Assembly: GCA_008828725.1 (NCBI GenBank)
Contig: MEHQ01003342.1
Location: 113,813-177,812, forward strand
DNA length: 64,000 bases
Reading direction: 5' to 3'
From: Saccharina japonica
Taxonomy: Eukaryota; Sar; Phaeophyceae; Laminariales; Laminariaceae
Part shown: one piece after another, positions 31,173-43,100 of the stretch
How the letters are laid out: the number at the start of each line of letters is the position of its first letter
Numbering within the stretch: the stretch's first letter is position 1
The notes under the pieces: generated by a model
The model's database searches: none
Told to the model about the DNA's origin: nothing
What the model saw: the letters and a program-made list of their open reading frames with translations, nothing else
Program-made: the position numbers and the translations under genes

Positions 31173-34100
31173 ATGGATCTAACGACCTTGACAACCAAGA
31201 TCAATAGCCACTTGAGGGATCACCACGCCAGGTCGACGGAGGAGTGCCAGGCTGTGATGAGCAGCGTGGAGGCCAACTTGGAGGGCCTGATGAACAGGCA
31301 CTTCAATGTGAACGCCGAGCCGGCCAGAGTGTCCGAGATGCTGCTTTTCCATGTGATGTTCGCAGGGTGAGAGAGGAAGAAACTCATGACTCCCATCAAT
31401 CACATTGGTGAAAGCTCTCACCAGAAAGCGTACTGCTGTACTCGTAGTCTCAACGTCTCAACAACAAAGCTGGAAGCTCTCGTACATGGTGGTGCTTATG
31501 GTAGCATGCATAGGATACACAGCAGAAGTACAAAGGCACAGGACACAGACCGCAGTAACGGCGACAGATACAGCAGCAGCATAGACGGGCACAGCGTGTG
31601 GTTGTTCCATTTGAGTTTGAGAGTTGAAAGTGCAAGGCAACATTGGAGCAATGTCAACTTGGCTGTTGACTCGTGGTTAGTACATGTGTACATACTGCTG
31701 TACAACAGCAGTAGTAGACGATTTCCCAAACCGGCCAACAGGGGTTCATGCCGCTCCAAGAACACTTCAACTACGTATGGTGTCACAGCGACGTGCTGTT
31801 ATATAGGGAAGCACATCACATCGTGAGCAAACACGCGGTACGTACGATTATGCGATTCGCTTTCGCGCCTTGCCCTACCCACGGGGACATCGATGCACCA
31901 GAACATGGATGCAGCAGACAGCAGCCATATTGCGCTCTTTCAAGGTGTGTCTGAGGACTGTTCTATAGACCTTGGCCCAAGCTTGGGGTAAAGGCTTGAA
32001 AACCCTAACCCTAACCCTACACATTGTTAATGCACCTGGTGCTTGCTCTGTGCTTGTGTGTGTCGCCTTGAGCATGCGACGTCGTTTTGTTTTCCATTCC
32101 TCGGTGGCATTGCCACCATCGCCGCAACACTGATCGCCGAAGCAGCAACTTTGAAGGTTGTGGTGAGCTAATACAGCCAGCTGTCTGACCTTCTGCAAGC
32201 ACGTATTGACGGCGTTGTGCTACCCAGCCTTAACCTTTCCGCAGTCCTCATACTGTGTTTGACACATGCTCTCGACATAGGTTTTACGTTTTCACTCCTT
32301 CCTGACTCTCCCGCTATAAGAACCCCCCCCCCCCCAGTGTTGAACGCCCCTCAATCTGATGTAACGCCGCCGGAAGAGTAATGCATGGAATCACAGTAGA
32401 GATCGATGTTCCTCCTGTTCAGACACTGACACCAAAAAGGCTTCCCCACATAATAATTGTTTTCAACCCCCCCCCCCTCCCCCACCTCCAACTTCCCCAG
32501 GTTGGGTTGGTGTCGATTGGCGACGATGCTGTAAAACACGCCTCTCACTGCGTGAGCTAGACAACCAGGGTACCGTTTTTTTGTTTGTTGTTTTTCTTTT
32601 TGGCGGTCACCAAGGCTGGCGGTCGAGTTAGATCATTTGTGCGGAGTGGAGATCCTTTGTTCCACACAAGGGGAATGATCGTATCACGTACTGTTTATGG
32701 TAAGGCACCCACGAGGCAGTTACATAGTACTCCCATTGCTGTCTCTGGCAGTGGCCACACTGGAAATTAAATATAACTCATCGAAGCTGTCATCCATATG
32801 CAAGTCCGCTTCACAAGCGGTTCTTAGCAGGATGCAGCTCACCCTTCATACGACTCGCCGAACACCTCACGACGCTTCGCGCTTGGTGCTAGCAATGTCT
32901 GCCTGGTCGGTGAAAACCCGACATGCTCCGTCCCGGCATTGTAGGGATGCGAGGGTCTATGGTCATACGACTACGGCCATGCATGAAAATGAAGTACACC
33001 CCCCCCCCCCACCTCCCTCCCCTCCCCTGATCTCCCTGATGTTCCCCCACAGCCAACAGTACCTCGAGTGCGAGCACGCCCAGCTGATATTCGGCGAGGG
33101 CGGCGCACGAGCTGTTTCTTATCCCGTGTGGAAGCTGTGCGCGCTGCTGTCGCTGCCGCGGTTCGGGGCTCTCCAAGGCCGCTTGGTGGAGCATGTGGGT
33201 CTATTGGCGTCGCTGTGGCTCCCGCGCGACGCGTCCGCCCTCATCGACTTTTTCCAGGACTCTGTTGAGCTACTGCAGGTAAGAAATGGGAAGAGAGGAG
33301 ACGGGAAGCAGTGTTGGGGGGGGTGGGGGGTAGGCCGAGCGGGGTTCGCCAGCGGATGTTTTTGTTGGCGTCGTGAGCGTCCTTTTATTGGTTTGGGCGG
33401 TACCAGAGCCAATGAAGACTGACACAGCTATCTCACCACAAGGAAGCTTCCTAGAACCTTCCTTGCTATCGTACAATGTTCCGATGGGATGTTTACTTAT
33501 TTCACCACCAAGGATACTGTAGACTGCTAGTGAACGCGGCATCAAGCGCACTTTAAAGCGGGGGCAGCCGCGAGACGACCGGGCTCGTGGTCTTTCGCGC
33601 CCTGACCACGTCCCCTTGACCTGAGTTGCCGACGACGGAGCTTTTCGAGCAGAGCCTGCGCTTACCCATGTCACACACGGTGCCTTCACGGAGTAGTTAC
33701 TGGGATCCACAGTTGCTCTGCCCCAGGGCTTCCGGCGCGCCTTGACATTTGATTACAATAGTCATCCTCGGTCGAACTTGAACACCACGATAACTATGGG
33801 ATACCCGAGCGCTTCATGGCACGTCTTCTGAGTTTTTTGTCTCTGCGTCGCGTCGAGCCCAAACCATGATTTTCCATGCTAGACAATTTCTGAAAGGTCG
33901 CTAATTCTGATTTCCGCCGCCGGGTCGTGCCCTCCCGCTCCTCCCGCCGCTTTGCATGTGTCAGAACCTGGAGACCTTGTGGCGCGTAGCACAGGACCGC
34001 GGCGAAGATGCCGTCCTAGTCGCCGGGTAAGAGAAACGTTGAAGAAATTTGAAGAGGGAGGCGGCGCGTGGGATTTTACAGGGGGGAGTGAAACGCGATC

Positions 34101-37100
34101 GCAAGCTCCTCGAGCGCTAGGGTCGCTACGAGTGTCTCCAATTTGAGAGTACCCCGCGTCGCACGGCCCTTGCCAGTCACTATAAAAGAGGGGGGGGGGG
34201 TTCTTCCGCAGCCAGTCCCTCTCGCACTGCTGCCCTTTCGATTCGACGGACCGCTCCTTCGCTTCTTGGTGACTACGTGCGCCACCAAACATCATTTTTT
34301 CCGATATCAGTTTAGGCGGTTCTCATCTACGTGAACCGCCACACTGGTATTCCGTTGCCTGCTGAGCGGGTGAAATTCCTACCTATTTGAATGCTACCGC
34401 GTGGTGCCACAACAATTTTGGTTCCCCTCGTTTTGTTTTTCGGCGAAAAAAACAGGACGCGAGTGGTAGCTTTCCGTCGTCTCGCGAAGGCGCTCGGACA
34501 AGGCCCCCTCGACATCGAACTGCCCTCGAGCGACCACCTTTACCTTTGCCGGGTGAGTCTGGAGGAAACAACCCCTTGTCTATTTTTGCCTGTTTTTTCC
34601 CCAAAGCGATCGCTTGGCGCATCTGAAGCAAGCGGGCGATATCTCTTGGCGGAACTGCACCCAAACGTGATAAGAAGCCCGTCTGGACCGACCCGGTGGT
34701 ATTTTGCCGCACCCAGTCGGTACGACAGCAACCGTTGTTGTACTACGCAGCTGAGTTGAGATGACACACGAGACATGTTTCATATGCGTGAGTATCGTGA
34801 GCTTAAGCGTTAGGTTTACCCATCGGCCGGACGATTATTAAAAAAAAAACATATTTTAGTGAGGGAGATGGAACGGACCGAGCGATTGCGGGAATCTTCC
34901 TGTACTCGAAGAAATTGTGCCAAGCAGTATATATGTCCCTTAGAGATTTCGACCTTGTGGTTCTGCAGCTTCGTTCATGCAGCGGAGGGTGCCATAGAAA
35001 ACAAAACGTTGGGATGTTCTCTCACACCAGAGGCCGAAAGTGGTCGTATTGACCGCCCCCAATTGTACAGCGTAGCATGCTGCTACATACTGCTGTATAT
35101 CCCACGTGCTATGACTTGTTGCTGTGTCTTTGATGCAGCGGACGTTTTGTCAGGCGCTAATGTGTTTCTATCGTCAAAGTTATCGCCGGCGTGTGGAGGA
35201 GCGGCTCCGTGCAGACAAATGGTGCATCTACACCGGCGGCGCTTGAACTCAGGCTACAGTTTGACGTCTGTCCTCTCGAGTGTGCCGCCTGACTTGACCT
35301 CCCTTCCACGTCCGTATGGTGAACAAACTTCACGAAATTACAGGCGTCCATGACTACTATCGCCGCGAAACTGGGCGCGCTGTCGCCGGCGGTGAGTGGG
35401 ATTCGCTCTGTTCAGAATGAATTGATGTTGTGTTAGGAGTCAGGGACTACGGTGCAGTTTCAGGGCGTTGTGTGGTGTGCTGCGCGTGTGTGATCGCATT
35501 GCACGACCTGCGCGGCCATGCCGTCGGTAGATATCGTCCTACAGCCGAAAGGCGATGTTTGTTTGTGCCAGCGTTGGTTTCTACGACCCCCCCTTCCTTT
35601 CCGGAAGACGAAACGTGGTGTACAGCGGTGTGGCGACCTTGGTCCTCGTCATCATCGTCATCGTTGGTGGGATTGCCAGTGCTATTGTTGGTGTTGTTGA
35701 TCGCGGTTGTGTTGGTGATGATTGTGTTGGTGGCTGTGTTCGTATTGTTGTTGTTGTTGTTGTCGTCATCCTGGCTGTTGCCATACTTCATCGTCGAAAC
35801 GAAAGCAGCTCTTGCCTATCTCAGATGGCCGCGGACTTCCCTGTGTGCTTTTCTTGGTGCGTGCCGTTACCGCTTATGTAGTTTTTTATTTATTTCCCGC
35901 GTCCAGTCTCGCGTGCCCTTGCCCCTTCTTGAAGGGCTAAGACCCCCTCCTAAAGTTCTTCTGTGTTATTGTGTCCGCATCGCGTGCCTGTTCACTCGGA
36001 AAGATGGCTAGTGGCACTCACGCTTACGCCCAGTTGTGGTCCCTGCTAGGACGTCAGCTCGACACGGCTCTCCGTCCGGACAATGAGGCCTTGCACCAGG
36101 TAAGGGGGCAGAGGGGGGCGCAGTGCGTGCGCGAGGGAGGCTACAACTGCTGTATCTAGTGGCGGGAAGGGGAAGGCGATGGTGTTGTCCTGAAGCAGTA
36201 GTTGTAGACAAGGGTGCGATTGGTCGTAGTTTGGGCGGGGCTCTCGCTGCTCAGGACCGCGGTGACTACTTTATTTCGGACCGCCGCTTCTTAGAGGAGC
36301 CTGTAGAGTATTGACGCCCTCCCTGTGTGGTAAAAGTTGCACACCCTGTACAACTACCGTTGGCAACTACAACTAATAGTTGTGTATAGTTGTCCAGGAC
36401 GAGTAGTTGTCCAGGACAACTAGTTGCGCAGCTTTTTCAAAAAGTAGTTGTTGAGGGCAACTAGTTGCTCAGCTTTTTCAAAAAGTAGTTGTCCAGGACA
36501 ACTAGTTGCTCAGCTGTTTCAAAAAGTAGTTGTCCAGGACAACTAGTTGCTCAGCTGTTTCAAAAAGTAGTTGTCCAGGACAACTAGTTGCGCAGCTTTT
36601 TCAAAAAGTAGTTATCCAGGACAACGTTGCGCACCATTTTTCAAACGTAGTTGTCCAGGACAACTAGTTGCCCAGCTTTTTCAAAAAGTAGTTGTCCAGA
36701 ACAACTGTTAATAGTTGCGCAGCTTTTTCAAGAAGTAATTGTCTGCCAGACAATTGACAATTCTCATAGTTGTACAGGGTGTGAAAAGTCGCCCAGACTG
36801 CGGCGAAAGCCAGACGAAAAAAGTAGACAAGTGAGCGCTCACGTTCGGCATGTACTGGTATGGAGCAACTCACTGGCCAGTCGTTGTTGTGTAGCTTTGT
36901 AACACCGTTGGGCTCCTGCGCATCACCAATACTACAGAGTGCGGCTCCAACATGTTGCCAACATCGCTGGCGTACTGTACCATTTTGCTGTGTCGTCTCG
37001 AACGTTCCTGCCGGATCGTGGAACCTCCCGCGTGTCGTGTGCTGAGCGTTTTGGACCGCACGCCGATAGCTGCCTTGCCGTAAAGCCGAGTATGTATTAG

Positions 37101-40100
37101 GAAACGAGGCAGTAGCACCTAGTGCATGACATGAGTACGCCCCCCCCCATCGCGCAGACACACGTACTCGCAGTGTGCAAATCGCTGATAACTTTTGTTC
37201 ATTTCTGGGACAATGTATTCCGCACCAGGTATCCCTGGAAGCTCTCGTGTCGCTCCTTGAAGAGGAGCCTCCCGTGGGGATCATGCCCCAGCTGGGTATC
37301 ACTTGTCTTCGCCTCGCGGGGCGCGCGCTGCTACCTCGCGAGAGAAAGGTCAAACAGAACGAGGATCCAAGCGCGAGGGTTTCAGCCTCCTCACGAATAC
37401 CGGCGATTCAGGTGGGATGTTCATGGCTCTCGTTCGATATCACTATTATTGTCTTGAAGCTTGGAGCGGTTAACTTCTCGCGCTGTGAAGTCTCGAACGG
37501 TACATATATATATATATATATATGTTTTTTTTTGTAGGCTCGTTGAAGCCCCTCCTTTGCCTCGACGCTGGTGACGTTTCTGTTATTTGTGTTCGTCCTT
37601 AACAGGGCCTGACGGCGAGGTGCATTCGACACATTTTCCGGGGATCATGCAGCAGCCCGCAGATAAAAGCGGCGGTGGCGGCCCGTTCGGCGTCTCCGAC
37701 TCGTCAGCTTTCCGCGGTAGACCCTTCAGCTGCCCCGTCCGAGTCGTTGTCTTCGGCAATACCCTACACCAGCAACGTTACCCCGCCCATAGCTACGGCG
37801 AGTTGGGCGTCGTTGTCCGCCGCGCTGCCTTGTATCGTGCGATGGTGGGCCGGTTGCCAACAACCTATTGGCGGAGACGGGGGGGAGTCGCGGTCGGCGC
37901 CGGCGTCACTTGGCCCCGATGGTGGTGACGGCGGCGGCGGGACAGAATGGAACACCGAGGCAGTGTCACTCGCAAGAGCCGTGGCGGCGGCCTACGCATC
38001 TGCTGTGGAAGGCTCCCAGCAGTTCTCGGTAACCGATAATACTTTGGCGACGGCGGAAGCTGCGGCAGGGAGAGAAAATAAGAACACACCTCGAGGAAGG
38101 AGGGCTCGCAGCCAAGCTGCCGCCGCTGCCGCGCATGTACCCAAGCGGTTTGCATCGGCGGTGTCGGCGCTGAGCTCCGTGCCCTGCGTGCAGCCGGAAC
38201 TGATGCGCGCCCTCCGCGCTGTTCTCGGTCGATTTCCGCGAATACCCACCGCGGGGCTGCGACGAGCAGAGCTGGCGAATGGGGATCGGCGAGGCGGCGG
38301 GTTGGCTGTGTCGGCGGCGGTCCAGCGCCAGGAAAAGCACCCGGAGATGGATGACAGCACGCAAGGAGGAGGAATGGCGCCACCGCCGCCGAGGCAGCCG
38401 TCAGGGAAGAAACGGAGGTTTAGTCTTGAACCCGCTGGGCTCAGGGCCGCGGCGGCCGGCGGGGACAGCTCTGGAGATCTGGGGGAAGCGCTCACCGCGT
38501 CGCGTGGCTCTCAACATGAGGGCGAGCTGCGAGACGAGGAAGAGGATTCAAGAGTGCGAGGGCTGGCCGGAGCTACTTTGGTAGGGCAGGAACGACCTAC
38601 AGTGTTTTCCGGCGATTCGGCCGCGCTCGAGGCAATCGACGCGGTGTTGGCTCGTGCCGACTCAGCGCTCGACTTTTTCGAGGCTGGAGGAGCTGCGTGG
38701 GTGGGTACGGGTCGTGGGGGCGACGGTAGTGGTGGGGACAATACGACCTCCACCGGTGATCGATCTGCGAGGGAAGATGCGAGCAAGGAGTACGGTAGCT
38801 CTACTGGACACCTGCACCTGGTACTTCAGCATACGGCAAGCGTCACTTGTGCCCTCCGGATGTTGGCGCCTTTTGTGGATACAGCACGGCTCGCACCACC
38901 CCCTGGGGACGACGAGGCGGGAAGACGGTTAGAGTTCGGAGGCAGCTGCTACAAGCGCGGATCAGCGACGCGCATGCCGCGCGCGGGAGGTCTAAGCACG
39001 CACGTCAAAGAAATCAGCGAGGGGGAGGGGTGGCCGAGCCTTATCGGTCGACTTGTGGGTGGGTTCGCTGCGGCGGTGAGGGCCACCGCGCGTTACAAGG
39101 CCGATGGAAGTGACGGCCGCCACGAGAGCGGCGCAGGCGTGGCTGACCGACCGCCGCCTGCCAGGGCGCCTCGCACAGTTGCTCTGCTGTTGGACATGGC
39201 CGTGAACTGCGCGGCCGAGATTCCGACCGCGTTGCTCGACCATCTCGCAAGGGAGAAACGCGGGAACGACGGTGGAACTTCCGGTGATCGAGATGAACCC
39301 CAAGCCAGTCTATTGGCCGCTATTGGCCTCGCGGCGCAGAAGGCCTTACGGGTTATCATCTCCCCAGGCTCCACTGTCTTAGATGCCGCTGTTCGAGAAC
39401 AGGGGACATGTACGCCACCCTCCGCACCTCAAGCGGCGCCGGCTGCTCAGGTGGTGGCATCGTTGTGGACGCGTGGGCTGGTCGGGCTGCGCGACGGAGG
39501 TATCAGGGGCAGGTCGCGGAACAGAATGTCCCGTACCGTCCTTGGACCTGCGATCGCATCCGCTCCGTTCCCCTTGAAGTGTTTCCTGCTGGCCGCTGCC
39601 TTCGAACGAGAGCGGACGGGGGAGAAAGGGGTCGATCAGGATGCCTCAGGCGTGGGTCGTGAACCAGGCCGTCGGAAACCGGGAGGTAGCCGCGGCGGTG
39701 AAGAGGAGGAGTCGCGCCCGAAGAAGAGGCGCGCTCTTGGCGGTAGCAGCCGCGGTAGCGACGAAGCTAGCAGTGGCGGCCCCGGCGACGCAGATTCTCT
39801 TACGGATGACCCCGTGGTGAGCGTGGAAGAGGCCTTCTTGGCGGGGCTTCGACACGACGGCAGCGCTGTCGTGGTCCAGTGCGCCGTTGCTGCGTTGCCG
39901 ATGATGTCGCTCTGTAGCACCAACGGTGGGTGTTGCAGCGACAGCAGTAGTGGCGGACAAACCGAACACGTCGAAGCTTGCGACTGGCGGACGCGTTGGC
40001 TCCCGGCGCTGCTGTCACTTTCCGAAGAACATGGCGGGTCGGAGGCGGTCCGATTGGAGCTAGCCGCGGCCTTGCTTCGCCTAGGATGGTCGCTCGACAG

Positions 40101-43100
40101 CGCGAGAAGCGCCACCGCCGCCGCCGCCGCCGCCGAGAATGATCAGATCACCCTGCCCAAGCAACAACGTCTGGGACATCCAGAGCTACCATCCGAGTCT
40201 GACCTCAAGGGTGAAGCACCACAGGAAGCAGGGTCGAACGCCTTCACGGACTTGCTCCCCTTGTGGCCCAAACTGCTCAAGGATGAATCGGCCGCGGTGC
40301 GGGGAGCGGCCGCTCGTGCCGCGCTTGCGGCGGCCTCCGCGGCACCGCTTTCGCGACTCAAATCGGCCGGCGCCGAGGGCGCGCTCGTCCTCCGCCTCCT
40401 CACCGAGATGCTGGCTTGCGGAGACCCTGAAGTCGCCTGGGTCGTGGCCGGCGGTGCGGGACAGTTCGTGGCCAACGAAGGGAAACTTTTGCGCGCGATG
40501 TATGGCAGCGTCGGTGGCAGCGGCGGCGAGGAGGATGACGAAGTCGAGGAAGAAGATGAGGACACCTTGGGCCCGGAGGAGGAGAAAGAGCAGGAAGGAC
40601 ACTTCAGGGAGGTGGCGCTTTCGAAGTTCATCAAGACGGTCGGCAAGATGTTGCAGGAGCACGGAGACAGGCTCAGGCATGGCCGCTGGCAGTCGCTGCA
40701 CGATTTCACCGCGCTTCTAAGGGCATTGGGGTGGGTAAACGTAGAACTTTTCATCGTTTTTGTTTTATTTGCGGCACTCGGTGGCGTCATGTGTTTATGT
40801 CTCGTGGTAAGCAGTGCGACCATCACGTGTGTGTATGTGTGTGTGTGTGTGTGCGCCCGCTGGCACGTGGGCGTGACGGTTTGACAAAATCATCGCGTTA
40901 CATGACGACCAACGGATGTGCTCTGCATGAATCCACGCCACGTTTTGCCCGCGCCCCTCCTGGCGAAGCTATGGTATTGCACAATCTAGTTTCTTACACC
41001 CTGCTTTTGGGGGATTATCGCCACTCCGCTTCAACAGAAGCACGCTGGCGCTGCTTGTGCACACGTATAACTTGTGCGAGTCGTCGAACACGCGCGCAGT
41101 GCTGCAGCCATACGGCGCACCCCACGAGCAGCGTTTACCCTCCGCCCTGGTGCGTACAGTGCATCTTGCGTGCCCCTCTGTGTCTCCACGGCCCCATGCA
41201 TTTTCGTTACCGGCAGCATCCGTTGAAGCAGGAGGCACGCCACTGCCCTCGTCTTGTCAAACGAAGTAAGCCCTAGGCCAGCTACAGTACAAGACACCTA
41301 TTAAGAAACGGGCTTATAAGAAAGCCAGGCAGAGATTTAGAGTAAAATAAGAAATTCGGGAGTCGTTATCTTGAAACTAGTGTAGAAAGCACCCTTTCTC
41401 AAATAAGAAATCCAGCCTGGACCATATTTCCTGTTTCTTATTAGGTGTCCTGTACTGTATATACTTGGAGCGTGCGACAATCAAACCTCCCGCCCCTCTT
41501 GCGTACCCTCTTCTCCCCGGAACTGTGTCACAACTCATCTGATAAACGCGCCAGGTCAATCGGGTGCGAGAGTGATCCCACGGACGAGCTCGGCCGCAGC
41601 GTCTACTTGTGGACTCTGATCCGACTCGTCGACGTGTGGGTCGACGAGGGGAACGAGTGCGGTTCTGCAGCCCACGAGCAGATCGTGCGCGTGTGCAATC
41701 GCGGCAGGGTGCCTTTGCCGCAGCTTCTGAAGTTGCCCCCGGCCTCGACTTCGACGGCCGGGATAGCGGGTCGGGGGGTGGGAACGGACGCGGGAACGAC
41801 AGTTCCGTTGAAGGTGGCAGCTGGGGCAGGGCGTGAGTTAGACAGCGGGAGCGTGCTGGCGCCCTTGATGGAGAAGCTCATGGAAACGGGCCACTTGGAG
41901 GAGTTTGTGGAGCAGGTACTGTTGTGATTGTGTATATGGTGCCAGGACGGGTAGTAGCTCAGAACGTGTCCTGTGTTGTGTCGGCAGCCCCTGTAACTTG
42001 CGCCAGAGCAGGCTCTCAAGAATAGGAACATATTTAATCAGGTCCGCGACAAACTTTGCGTTATGCCTCCCTGGTTTTACAAGCGACCGCCGGTTCTACT
42101 CTATTCTACCAGTACATCCCGAGCCAAGTTTTCTTTGTTTCTCTCTCGCGTTATACGTATGACGCCATAGAAAACTCGTCGTACTCGTACGCGCGATCGA
42201 AGTATCACACACAGCTTGCAAATATGAGTTTCGACGGTTGTTCTACTTTTACCCCCCCCCCCCCCCTTCCGGCGTTCTTCACGCGCTCGTCTCGCAGGGA
42301 GCGTGGCAATGGTCAAGCCTGACTTAAGGCAAGCAACAAAATGAGTACGACCCCCCCCGCCCCCGCACGTTTCTTCCAGCTCCTGTTCTACGAAAGGGAC
42401 GTGTCAAGGGCTGGCCTAAATGAACCAAGGCATAGCAACAAATTGAGTAACGCCCCCCGCCCGCCCGTGTTTTCACTTCATGGGCAACTCTTTCAGGCGT
42501 TAAAGAGCCGCAACCTTCACGCCTTTCTAGAAGGAAGCGTCGCCCACGTGCTGCCAGTCTTCGTGGCGGGGAGTAAGGCCGTTGCCGTGGAGCAACTTGC
42601 CGCACTTTGCGACCATTTTGAGGTGAGAGATCGTCCTATTACAGAGGACCAGAGTGAATAGGGACCAATTATTGTCCGTCAAAATACGTAAATTCGTAGA
42701 TTTTGGTGTGCACCGTGGGTTCCCTATTTACTATGGTCGCCCGTAATAGCGTCGTAAATAGGTCAAGTCCGGTTTCATATATGGTAGTGCGAACATAACG
42801 AAGCCGCCACAATTTTCGTTGCTGTGGTTTGGGGCTTCAGTGGCCCGAGGCAGGGGGGGGGGGGGGGGGGGGGGGGCTGTGCAGTACCTGCGTGAAAAGA
42901 TGTACGAAAAGGGAGGGATGCCAGTCGGAAAGGGGGTCGAGAGAGGGAGCGGGTCGAGGCTTGGGCCGACGTTGGGTTGAAGCGACGTTTCTCTCGCCTT
43001 GCACCGCGTGTAGTTCTTATGGCAGCTGAGACGACAAAAGCCTCAGGTTTGGAGACTCTCTCTCTCTCTCTTCCGGCCCTAGTTACGAAAAAAAACGGCT

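Noticed and set aside
32001..32019. Chromosome end or telomere
   Set aside because: Only three CCCTAA units, inside an intron of a conserved gene.
32697..33052. N-terminal half of the 241-codon frame around ATR exon 2
   Set aside because: It is the C-tract type B element read through by chance; phase matching supports entry at 33053.
35139..35222. Possible extra ATR exon reading RTFCQALMCFYRQSYRRRVE in intron 4, with a good acceptor
   Set aside because: Its only usable donor leaves phase 2, which does not join exon 5 (phase 0), and no bridging exon restores the frame.
36380..36750. CRISPR-like array
   Set aside because: 41-bp units are contiguous with no unique spacers, bounded by TIRs with a target duplication, in a eukaryotic intron.
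36664..37353. 229-codon minus-strand open frame
   Set aside because: Runs antisense through the 41-bp palindromic repeats, an intron and ATR exon 7; no motif and no splice support.
37865..40826. Several long minus-strand and alternative-frame ORFs (up to 227 codons)
   Set aside because: They are shadows of the GC-rich ATR exon 8; composition (Ser/Pro/Arg runs) is that of the complementary frame.
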